This document shows, piece after piece, positions 36,601 to 48,600 of a stretch of 64,000 nucleotides of DNA. Source of the stretch: Plecoglossus altivelis (lineage: Eukaryota > Chordata > Actinopteri > Osmeriformes > Plecoglossidae); NCBI GenBank assembly GCA_036571765.1, contig BROE01000009.1, positions 9,988,034 to 10,052,033 of the forward strand. Direction: 5' to 3'. How positions within the stretch are numbered: position 1 is the first letter of the stretch; every line of letters starts with the position of its first letter. A program made the translations under genes and the position numbers. The notes beneath the pieces were generated by a model. The model saw only the letters and a list, made by a program, of their open reading frames with translations. It did not search any database and was not told the DNA's origin.

Positions 36601-39600
36601 TGAGAGACATGGATCGACCCTTTGTGGGAGTGGCAAAAATGTACAGAAAATAAACATCCCCTCCACTTGCTTTTCCACCAGCAAGCTCTCAATGAAATCA
36701 TACGTGCATTGGGCTATCACATTTCACATATCATATTTGGGTGATGAGCAGATAAGTAAGACCAAAGAATGCATCAAGCTTTCATCCACGTCATCGCTAA
36801 CGGACAAGCTTGCATTAACCGTGATCAAAACATCCTTCAAACGATCCTTCAAAATCTAGTTATACTTCATTCAGCTCCCACAAAACACAACTTTCTTGTT
36901 AATTTCAACCGAAAATACATAGCAAAGCCGATGTAATCTAAAAGAGCCTAAATACTAATTATTTGTGACAATTAAAGTGTCAGTTAAAATTCCACTGTAT
37001 GACACTGATAATCAGAAAGCATTACAGTATGTGGAGTTTCAAGGTAAGCTGACTTGCAAAGTCTTTAAGGCTAATTTTACATAAGAGCACAACAGATAGA
37101 TGAGTCATATAGTTCTGTGTACGAGTGTGTGTGTGCATTTATAAGTGTTGGGTGTTGACATCTGTGAATGCAACATCCTGCGTGAGAAAAGCGATTCGGA
37201 AGCCTTGGGGTCGACTCTCAAGGGGAAGAGGACTGAAGGGCTCTGCTTCAATAACCTGAACTTCCCCAAGTGGCCTCCTACGTGGTCCAACAGTGAGAAC
37301 TACACTGACTGCTAATTTTCATCTCAATGCTCACATGAAGAGCAGAGGAGACTTAAGGTTTTCCTCCGCAAACAGAATAACATTCTTGAATCCAAACCAA
37401 CCTTGATCTTTATGATACAAGGAAATCTTCCAACTATGCAATTGGCTTTAATGCCAGCCCATAATCCAGTTTCCCCAAACAACAAATGAAAGCCTTGTTA
37501 ATTACTGGAAAGAAATTGAAAATAAACACAGCATTTACAGTAAGAAGTCTTAAAAAAATAGTCATGCTTTCGCTACAAAGTCAAATGACTATCCAATGAC
37601 ATTTAGCCACATAAAAAGTAAATTAATCTAGATAAGAACACAGTACTTACTTTGGATAGACAGCATGAACTGGTTTACCATAAGTGGACCTTATGACCGC
37701 AAAATGACCTCTTTAAGGGGGGCAGTAAAGACTTCCGACTGGCTTTACAGAGAGTACATGACATACCTCAAGGAGTGGGCTTTAATGGGGTCTGAAGAGG
37801 GGTTTTGAAAGGGGACAATGCCTTGGGCCATGGTATACTGGGATCAGAAGGCAGGGGATGGGGGTTGTGTAACTGTGTGTGTGTATGTGTGTGTCTGTGT
37901 GTGTGTGTGTATGAGGGGATGGGGGTTTGTCTGTGATCACAAGGTCCGGGGCAGTGGTGGTGTCCTCAGATTAACTCTTTGCACTTTAAAAAAGAGTGAG
38001 GCCTTTTAATTAAAACAGGCCCTGAACAGACGTGGGAGTCAGCCCCAACCCCAGGTACAGCAGGAGTCAGGATAGAATGTGTGTGGCCTGGTTTGTTGTG
38101 CATGTGCAGGAGAGATTGACATATCCTCTCTTTGCCTAAACTTTGCTCCCAAGTGAAGCCTATACAGTAATTGACAAGATAGTGGCGAAATCATGACTTG
38201 TCTGAGATGTTTGCTAAGTCTAAACAGCGATGGGCTACATCATGAGATCTTTCCATGCCTGATATTGTAGGTCGTCTCAAAAATACCTGATAAATACAAG
38301 ACCAAATCTCCTTTTGGCTTTGAATAACTAAAATACCCAATAGTATACCTGATAGAGTCATGTAGGATAGACACAATATACTGCAGTAATGTCTTAAGGA
38401 TCATACAAAACAGTCCATCTCTCAGAAACAAACCAAAATGTTGATCAAGAATGAAAGTTCAATTATGGGTTTAAAAAAAAGAAAAAGTCATTTTTTACAG
38501 GGGTCTCTATAGTTCGATGACAAAGTTAATCAGAATGTGTGAGTGGGTTCCTATGGAGGAAGACGAGATGGAGCCAGTAGACGTTACAGACATGTATGTT
38601 TTGCTTCCACCATAACTGAGGCCCGGAAAATGTATAGTGGGATGACTAACAAAGAGAGGAACTACGACACGTCCAGCCCCAGGTCATGGCACACGATCCT
38701 CACGTCTACCTCTGTTCTCTACAACTCCTTTGAGTCTCCTCAATCAGACAGACGAATACAAACGACTTGACAAATCTGTAAAGGTAAAAATGTTTACCTT
38801 TGGCACTGTACAACTGTTTGTCTGACAAAGCAGTTTAGCAACATCCAGTTTGACCATACTATTAGCTGAATTAGCACAAACAAACTCCACCATCAACCAT
38901 CTTGTCATAATGGCGACCATATTATTTTTATAACAGATGACAACCTTAGCTTGAAGGCCAACTTACAGATACTTGAGGTTTTCCAGGTCTTCAAAGGCAC
39001 CTCTGGGGATCCTTCTGATGTGATTATTGTTAAGGAGGCTGTTGGACAATGACAACAAGCATTAGTAATAATCTCTAAGTGTAGTATTGTACCTACAAAT
39101 CTCCAGTCCCATACAAACCAGCATTGTACAAATAGGGTTATGGCTAAACGAAATGCACCCGAAGCTAGAGAAAGTCCAGAGAGCATAGACACTAAAGACC
39201 AAATTCTAGTAAACAAAAGAAACGTTCAAGAACGTTTCGATGCTTGGCACAGCCTTGCTCAAAGAGCATCTGTTTCCATTCCCACAGTGAAGCACAATTT
39301 GTTCAGCATTTCTGATGGCTGACTGCATCATGGGATAGGATGTGTGTTGTGTTTAAAATAAATTCTTTGAGTAGCCACAGCTCTTGGATGGTGTTGTCCC
39401 TCCTTGTTTAGTCAATATTCAACCCATTGATTTCAGTTGAACCCTTCACTAACCCAATAGTTTTGCTTTTGACATATAGCTTTTAAAAACTAAGAAGGAG
39501 GAACAGCATGTTCAATATTTTTGTTTAATATTTTTTTCAATAGGCTACAGCTAAGCAGTTTGTCAAACTGAAAAGCTAGACACCTATTTCAGTTTGAGAC

Positions 39601-42600
39601 ACTAATATTGGACTCTGTTGTTTAAAAGACCATAAGGCTTTGGAATGTCTTTGTTCAGTCTGTGTGAAAGTTAAAACCACAGACAGTCACAAACAGCCTA
39701 CTGGCTGTCTGATAAGACCAAAGACTTTGTCCTAGAGCAAGGTTTTCCAGATGTCATGTTTTAAATATCCTCACAAAGAACCATAAGTAATTGTTGTCCA
39801 CACTACTGTATTTTTGCATATAATTTTTTACAATAGGTACACATCTATTCTTTTTTCTTTCGCTTAACCAGGCTTCACATACATGTGCAAACACAGGCTT
39901 GTAGACATTGGGGCCTTATCAATTTAGTGATGCAGCATGTCTGTCCTTGTGGAAAGCTGACACATGTTGATGGATGGCTTGAGAATGAAGGGGAAAAATA
40001 AATTCCTCTCAGATTATGAGCCGACCTACATGTGTGAAACCATAGCGCAGAGGAGGGCAAAAATGTGCCCCTGCACATGCACATCTAGCAAGAATTTCTG
40101 AGGAAAACCTGAGAAATAGACTAGCTCTGATTCCAAAACTCTCCACTTTCAGGATAACTTAAAAACCACAACTGAATCCAAACTAAGACCCAAACCCATT
40201 GTATGAAGTTGGACTGAGACAATAGCCTATCTAGAATATAAATACATATTTCACAATGTTCTATATACATATTTACACTTGGAGAACAGTGTCTGTATGT
40301 CATACTTACAGTGTGTTGAGGTTGTTCAGATATCGAAAGGAGCCAGGTTGTAAGTCCTTGATTTTGTTAAACCTCAGGTCACTGTGAAAGAAATATAAAC
40401 AGTAAAATACAATGATGAAACTCTCAAACTCTTATAGATTAATCCTCAACTAAAATGTTTCAGTTTGAGAATATTCCATCCATCCATTTTCTTCCGCTTA
40501 TCCGTGTTTGAGAATCTTCAAAGAATTAATGAGTTTGATACAGCAAATCTTGGCCAAACTTGTGTGAAAATAAATGACATAGCAAAGAAATACTTGAGGT
40601 AATTATGAAGAATGATTTCTTGCAGTACTCGTTTCACACAAACACAATTTATCAAACTTGAATCATGAGCGTTTATTTCCTTAGTATTTACCCTAAAGTT
40701 AATCATGAGGAGGCTAGTCATGGCTGTTAATGATTTTACTGTCACCTCCTCTGAACCATTTTATTAATGAGACCACATAATTATATGGGATACAACATGA
40801 CAACTTTGCTGTTTATGATCAATTACTTTGGCATTTTAGGACCAGAACACCTGACTGTGACACAACATGGAACCTGTGCCTGAAATCACCTATATGTTAG
40901 GATGAAAATGGGGTACAATATTTTACTGATTCACAATACTATTTCTTCTCTAACTACATGGGGGCATAATCAACAACATAGTTTTATTGTGTGCAAAAAA
41001 AAGTCACACTCTTGGAACCCTTATTTACCAAACGTATTTTAACAAGGCAATAATAGATTAATTCATTTAAAATACTTAGGGACTTGCTCCTTGTCTGAGG
41101 GACATACTAGTTCAGACCGAGTTTAGCCAGCATGAGCCAAGCCAGTATATCGTCACACGAGCGACTAATCTCCCACCATCAGTCTGTTTCAAAACAAATG
41201 CATGCTTATGGTTCCCTGGCCCTGACAACAGACACAGCAGACAACAACAGTCAGTCGAGTCAGAACAACTGCTACCTGGATGTATCAGACCCAATATGGC
41301 ATTGTGGATACATGGTATATGTATCTTTTGCTTTTTGTGTTTGTGAGGTAAATTCTGAAAAAATAAATCTATTTGCTTGTGTAGCGTTGTTTACAAGTCA
41401 TATCAAAGAGGGCTTCAAAGATGCATACTTCATTTCATACACTTACTTGCATACTTACACTATTATGAGACCCCAGAAATGTAGCCTGCCTTCTAATAAA
41501 TAAACTGCTTTGCACTATACTTGTGTTGTTCTCACTTACTAATTAAATAAATACTGCCATCGAACAAACGCCTGCCTGCACCACAAAAACATGTCATACT
41601 TCAATAAATGCCAAAGCGTTTAATTGAAGAAATATGGTACTTGAGTGGCCAGGACCGATGCAGTATATGCTCTGCCTTCGTTCATTTTATTTTATTTTTT
41701 CCTTCCTTATCTATGATCAAACTTTCTTGGGAACATGACCATGTGGTTCAAATTCACAATTTTGTCAGTTAGCTTTGTATCCATGTTACCTAGTTACCAC
41801 ACGCACAATACTCACTGAGGCCAAATCGTAAAAAAACATACATTGCTGGATTTTTCACTTTCTTGTGTTTCTATGCAAACCTGGGCCAAATAACAAAGTG
41901 ACCTGATTTCCTGGCAAGTGAAACATTTATGGTCACTCACTACATAAAATCATTTGCATGTGTATCCAATTATATGGCCAAAAGTATCATATACCTCCTA
42001 TAGGAGGCTACAGAGATGGATGTGTGCTATGGCTAGTGTGAGACGCCCCCATCACTGTGTATGCAAAAACAAATTGCTCTTCTATCTGACACACATTGCA
42101 TAGACCATCATATTAAACTTTAAGTGATATTGGAAAGAGAGAGGGTGAGGTAAAGAGAGAGAAACAAAAATCCCAAACTGTGTAACCCTGCTCGACTCTT
42201 GCATTAGATAGTTTATAATGCCACTCTTCCTAAACATGGCTAACATCAATATATATTCTCCAGGTGGCGCTGCTATGTGGACGACGTGTGTCTCGAGGTT
42301 GCAGGGAGATAGAAGAGCATATTGTCAGGGCGTGCTGAAGCGATGGTTGGAGGGCGTCCCTCGAGGCTCAGCGGAAAGATGAGAGGAAGAACAAGGATGG
42401 CTCAAAGGTTGATACAAGCTAGCTCAAATACAGAGGTGCCAACGGTACGAGGAGCTCAAATAGAAAGCTGCTGAGGACGTCTGTGTTTGTGTGTTCTGGT
42501 GTCACTGGGAATGACACCAGAAAGTTGATAAATATAGACTGAAAAGTCTAAACTGCCAAAATATCTATTTTGCGACATTCTTCTGCTGTCTCTATTTGCC

Positions 42601-45600
42601 TCAAGGACTTGGAGCAAAGAACAATGTGACGACATTCAAAGCTACTGTTCAAAATAGAATTCTCTCATCTGGTGTGTGAGAAAGGGCAAGGCATTTCGAA
42701 AAGTCCCAGATACCTTATTGATTGCAGTGCTTGAAACACATCTGGAATCACATCTTAAACTCTTCACACACAAAACAGTTAACACACTCTGAACGTGCCT
42801 GAACACTTGAAGCAACATTAAGGGTTGCTAGGTTTCCTGTTATGGTGCATATTGTTACTGGTATCGGCAATGCAATTATAGTCCCACAATGGATGAAAAA
42901 ACGAGTCTTCCCATTCTACAGAGCAGTGCTCTGTAGAGCAGATTAGATAAAAACAAGATACCTTGACTATCCCCTGCCTTAAATGGACAAAGCAGCCTTT
43001 TCCTTAAGCACAATACATGGTATTAAGTAGATCCGTTTCAAGAATCAACTGCAGTGTCTTCTACCCTGTAAAGGAGAATCTCAGGAGGGAGAACGTAAGA
43101 GAACAATTATGGCCAAGCTCCAATAAGCACCCAATTCGCTGTTTTGTTTGTTGAATGTACTGTATAATACCACTTCGAAAACACCATTCACTGAGACTCA
43201 GACTTCAGGGCGGACAAATCACTGCTTATTGATGTGAATTTGGACTAGGCTCGTTAATAGAGTCCATTGTCTTAAGTTAGTCTGTTTTGATGGCAGCGCG
43301 TCATACACAGCTTTTTGGGTCAGTGACTCAAAATAACCATGGAGCAGAATAATGCAAAGTATCGAATGAATGCAAATAACGCCAAGAATGATGTCGACAG
43401 TGGCTGGCAATAATACCTGATATACCAGACCCTACTGTAGCTCTCTATCCAAACATCATTCAGTATCAGATCTTGAGATGTACTGTGACCCCATTGCACA
43501 TTTTCAAAAGGTGGGGTCAAGTTCAACGACATAATAAAAGGTTGTCTTGTGCTCTTAAAGTCTGGTGTCTGGAGCTACACTCTAGATCTGGAGCTGTGGT
43601 GGTGTAGGGATTAAGTGAAGTCAGTAAGTGTATTAGTATTAAATGAGGACTTCTATGGCCAACTAAAGCACTTAGTCTGGCTGGGCTTGACATTAATGCA
43701 AGTAACTGATTTTCCAAGTATTAATACCCATACCCATACCCAATCTGTGGAAAACTATTGACACATTTTTGTATGGAATATTGTTTAACAGGCTTTCAGG
43801 ATGAAAAAGGCCTATTGTATTCTCGGTTAGGTCTGAATTTACATCTATAGGAATCTTTGCTCCGAATACCCCTAAGAATCTTACAAACAAGACCATACTA
43901 AGATGTCTGAAGCCAGGGTGGAGTCTAACTACTAGAACATCTTGTGAGGTCATGCATTACTTTGCCACATGTTCAGATCCACTCAACACAGTCTTGGAGA
44001 GGAGGTAAATACACACAAGGGGTGACACAGTACAATGTCCATGACAACCCTCTGGAAACAGGATGCAACTCTTGTCTGGGTTTTCATTTGTTGGCTGCCT
44101 ATACAGCCATTACAATTTCACAAGGGAAATTCCACTGGACAAATGGCTTGGCTGATAAGCGTGTCAAGCCTGATAACTGCACCCACTGTGAATAGCAACC
44201 AACAACTTAATGTTTTGCCTGCAATGCATTTTTCAACTTGAAATAAAGTGCTTCTTTAAGTGTAGTTTCTGGAGAACTTTTGCTGTCCGGTAAGATTCTA
44301 TGAAAGTTGATCTGGGAAATTTCTAGCTCTAGTTAGCATCTGACTGCCATGTGTAGAGCCCCCTCCCTGGACCCCCACCCCCCTTTCCACAGGCACAGGA
44401 GTATTTGGCCGTGTGACATATGCCCGAGTGGGCTCGCCAAGGACTCTCTGCGTGCGTGAGTCATTCTTAGTTAAACAAGAACATGGCTGCTCTGTTTCCT
44501 GGAGGAAGAAACAGCACATCTTAATCTCCAAACATGGCCGACTGGGGCTAACTTCTGGCAATATGCATCTTGTGTGAAAAAGGAAAGAAGAATTCCTTTT
44601 GTTTCTTGTCGGAAACAATTGGTTCTTGTCAGGGGATTTCTGGTGCATGCTGGGAGCCTTTTAAACTCCCAAGGAGACCGAAGGAGTTGGAAGGAGGTGA
44701 GAGAAGTGGCTATTGCCCACAGAAACCCAAACAGGCTGTATATTCTTTTTCACAGACTGGTTTTCATACTAGAAGTCACAAGCTAAATGAAAAGTATGTA
44801 TTTCATGCTAAGGTATCTCAATTAAAATAGACTGGCCAGATGCATCAAATTCAAAACTATTTATGTTGTGATCTTATCACATCCCTAAGATCGTATATGG
44901 TATTGAGAAGGTTGTCTCAACAGGATGCAATTACTAAACGGTGTGTAAGTAAACACGTTGCTCTTTCCTCGAGAAGAAGGGGAATACATTTGACATTCTT
45001 GGGACATTGGATCGCTCCAAAATATTGTTAGGATACAGAATAAGGAAAATACCGCTCATAGGATAGGTATTGCTAATGGCACACTAACACAGACAGAAGG
45101 GCATTGAGGGTTTCTTTCGATAGCTATCTACCGCCCAATCTCCCTGTGCAATGACCAAAGCTTTGGGGATTTCTGGCTTTGCATTCCATAATGCTTCAGA
45201 CTGAGTGCCTCACCAAGCCTGACTGCAGCAAATTCCACACAATGGAAGTCCTCTTTCCCTCCCTGACTTCCTCACCCAGACCAGGTCATCAGAGTCCAGC
45301 GAAGCCATAGCTCCATATGGCAAATTGTAAAAATAAAAAATAAAAATAAAAAAGTTGTGAAAAAGATGAACAGGAATCAAGAGAGGATGATGATCAAGCA
45401 TTATTAGGTAAGGGAGTAGACTTTAGTAGGAAAAGGCTTAGAGTGGAAGGCTCATAAATCTGACTACAAATGAAGGGAAAGTTAGAGGGTAGATCTCTGT
45501 CTTGCTCCTGACTTGACTTCCAAGACCCAGCCCTCAATGAATCAATATGCTTACAGGTTTTTGGGGGCGAACTCTACAATCCACTTGACCCACAAAGAAT

Positions 45601-48600
45601 TGGTTGTTGTAGCGCTTCTCTTTTCTAATCCCCTATGTTGAAATTTACATTTACATTTGATTCATTTAGCTTTTGTCCAAAGTGACTCCAAATGCAAAAG
45701 TCCATGTAGAAAGCATGGCATAACATTAAAGGTGACAAACTTCTAACAGTATTTTGATGGTTAGACTCAAGGAGCGTCCTGTACTGATACTAAGTGACCG
45801 GCATCAAATCCTAAGATGAATCCAAGCATCATGTATCCAGTCTTTCTGAATAGAGACATTACATAAAGGAGCTTAACCGAGCTGTTGCAAGTCACTTAAT
45901 GAGCTTTCACATTTATAACAGGAATACTCCCAGTTGCCATGACGTCATCCATTTGTTTACAATAAGGGTTCACTCAACACAACTTTGAACACATTTCGCC
46001 CTAGTGCTCCAGACCATGTGATAAAGCACACCAAATACCACAGAATAAGTAACAAGCAACAGGCTCTCATGCATATCCAACAGTAAGATGACTCATAAAA
46101 GCAAAAGAGAATTACTGATAGCAACAAAACAAGTCAGCCTTCTCATGGTGATGTTTGCCTAATCCTCCACAACTTCAAAAGTCCACAACAATCCTTTTCA
46201 TGTCCTTAAAGCTTAAAACAGGGGAACACAGAGACTTGGTTTAAGTACTGATGTGTTAGCTGGCTTCAACAGCTGTGTGGGCCATGCAGACCCAAAGGAA
46301 TCCACAGTGCTGAAGGCAACTAGAGCTGACAATGTGAAAGTAATCATTTCTCCATCTTAGGAAATCCCACAGTGGGCTTGTTACATAAACGTGAAGTAAT
46401 TTACTATTATGCCTCAAACAGAAATCGCTAGGAGAAAACCCCTGAAAAACAAATGTCGGGTGCAAAGATGGGCCTACAGAAATGACTTCCATGTTTCTTT
46501 GACAAAGCAGTTTGAATAACAATCCAAAGCCAGGTGCATCGGCTCTGTGTACAGTAATTTGGTGGAAAAGCTTTCACCTTTTTTCACCTTTTACCCAAGT
46601 GAGAAGACAAATGAGAGTGGTGTTCTATATTCAGTACCCAGTTTCCAACTGCCTTTGAGCCAATCCAATGTCTGAATCTCTACCCCAGGGATAACAAATC
46701 CATACGTTCAATTTGAACCTTCTGGCCAGGTATCGTTGCTCCAATGTTGGCATTAGTAGGATTTAGTTTCTAAGGGTATTTGTTTTTGTAAAAAAACTCC
46801 TTCCATTTTTTTGTTACTAATGTTTCTATTGTACATTGACTAGCTGTATATATGAATCAGTAATGCACACTAAAATTATTCAAAATCAGCTACTTTAATT
46901 ATACATAAAGAAAGGTTACTTTGAGAATCTCTGGCACATATTGGGAAATAACATCATATCTCAAATAGAACATCATAGAAAGATGAATTTCGCAAATACC
47001 ATGAGAAGTGGTGTTCAGATAAGTACTCCAATGTTAGTGCTTTCAAATAAAGATGAATGCTTAGATACCAGGAGTGGGGTTCGAACCCACGAGGATATGC
47101 ATCCATTGGATCTTAAGTCCAACGCCTTAACCACTCGGCCATCCTGGTGTCCTGTACTTAAGATCCCACCTGGTGATAATTACTTGTAGTTTAGTTAATG
47201 GCACTACTTGTAAGTACTTCACTGCTCTATTCAAGCTTCAGTGTGACCAGTTGATTCGTACATCACACGTACTGTACACAGGTCTTAGAATCTAACACAT
47301 TCACCATTCAACCCAATGAGCATTAGCATTCTGGTAAATTCTGATTATATCGCTAGACTGAATATCTGTGTACTAATTAAGATTAGCAATACAAAAATTA
47401 GTACATTTCCAAATATTTAACAGATTTCAAGAAAATTCCTCTTATAACCCTAAATCCATTTTTGTATTTGTGAATATTCTCCATTAATTCCACAAAAGTT
47501 CCCACTAATGATTGTTCATTCTTCACCTTCTCTTCATTCCCAAACATAACCCATTAGTTCCTTGGAATTGCTGATAATTCCTAGGAAAAGTATCCACCTC
47601 TGAAAATCTCTGAAATTTTGCAATGAGATTCCCTCTAGGCCCTTTTTCATATGCTGACCTCTGGGGAAACCATTTTCCAAAAATAATGTAGCTCACACCA
47701 CCTGAGGAACGGTCACAATCAGGTGTCACCTAGTTTGAGTGTCTACTGATGAAGACTAAAAAGAGGAATTTCAAGAAAAGATGAGTTTCTGTAGATATTG
47801 TTTTCAAAGACAAGGAAACTCAATTTCACCCCGTCCTCATTGAAGGCAAAAACAGGAAAGTGGGTTGAAATATTGCCTCCATAAAGAATTGACAGGAAAT
47901 AAGAAAAGAAAAAGGGAGAGCTGAAATCGATTAGGTAATAAGATGGGACGGAAGACAAAAGGGTGAGATATATTCTATTGCATTTTGTAAAAGAAATGAC
48001 ACACTTTCTCACACTATCAAGGAAGGTTCTCATTACATATTGGACTCTTGTACACTCCAGTGTAGATGAGGAATTTCCTCGTCAGACACCCGTACTTTGT
48101 CAGAATGAAGAATGCAACTTCAATGCAACTTCGTGTCTGTAGGTAAATAAATGACCTACCTTAATTACCCATTATGAGTCCAGACCTAAACCCTACCCAT
48201 GGCCCTACCCAGCCCAGTATCCACACCCGTCCACACACTTATTCAGTCATTAACTGTACAATAACTGCTGTACTAGGTATATCCCAAAACACTAGAGTTA
48301 ATGAAAGGACACACACCTAAACACACTGCCAGGCTTGAGCATTCACACTCCTTTGAAGGTGTTACTCCACTCCAACTGTTGAGTAATGGGCTATAATGTC
48401 ATCTGCCTCTGCAGACAGAAGACTGCAGGCAGACAGCTCCTCGATGCTCAAGCAGTCCTTCAAAAGCATACTATTAGGAGTTTACTCGAAAGGTGCCTCG
48501 TCACCATAAAGGGGTAGCAACGTGTGCCATTTACAAAGAACAAACGGTAAGCAGAGCATTCGACACTCGTGTCCCAACAAGATCCAACTAGAGGCTAGGT

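Noticed and set aside
36449..36859. 136-codon plus-strand open frame in pxdn intron 3
   Set aside because: AT-rich, no homology recognised, and antisense inside an intron.
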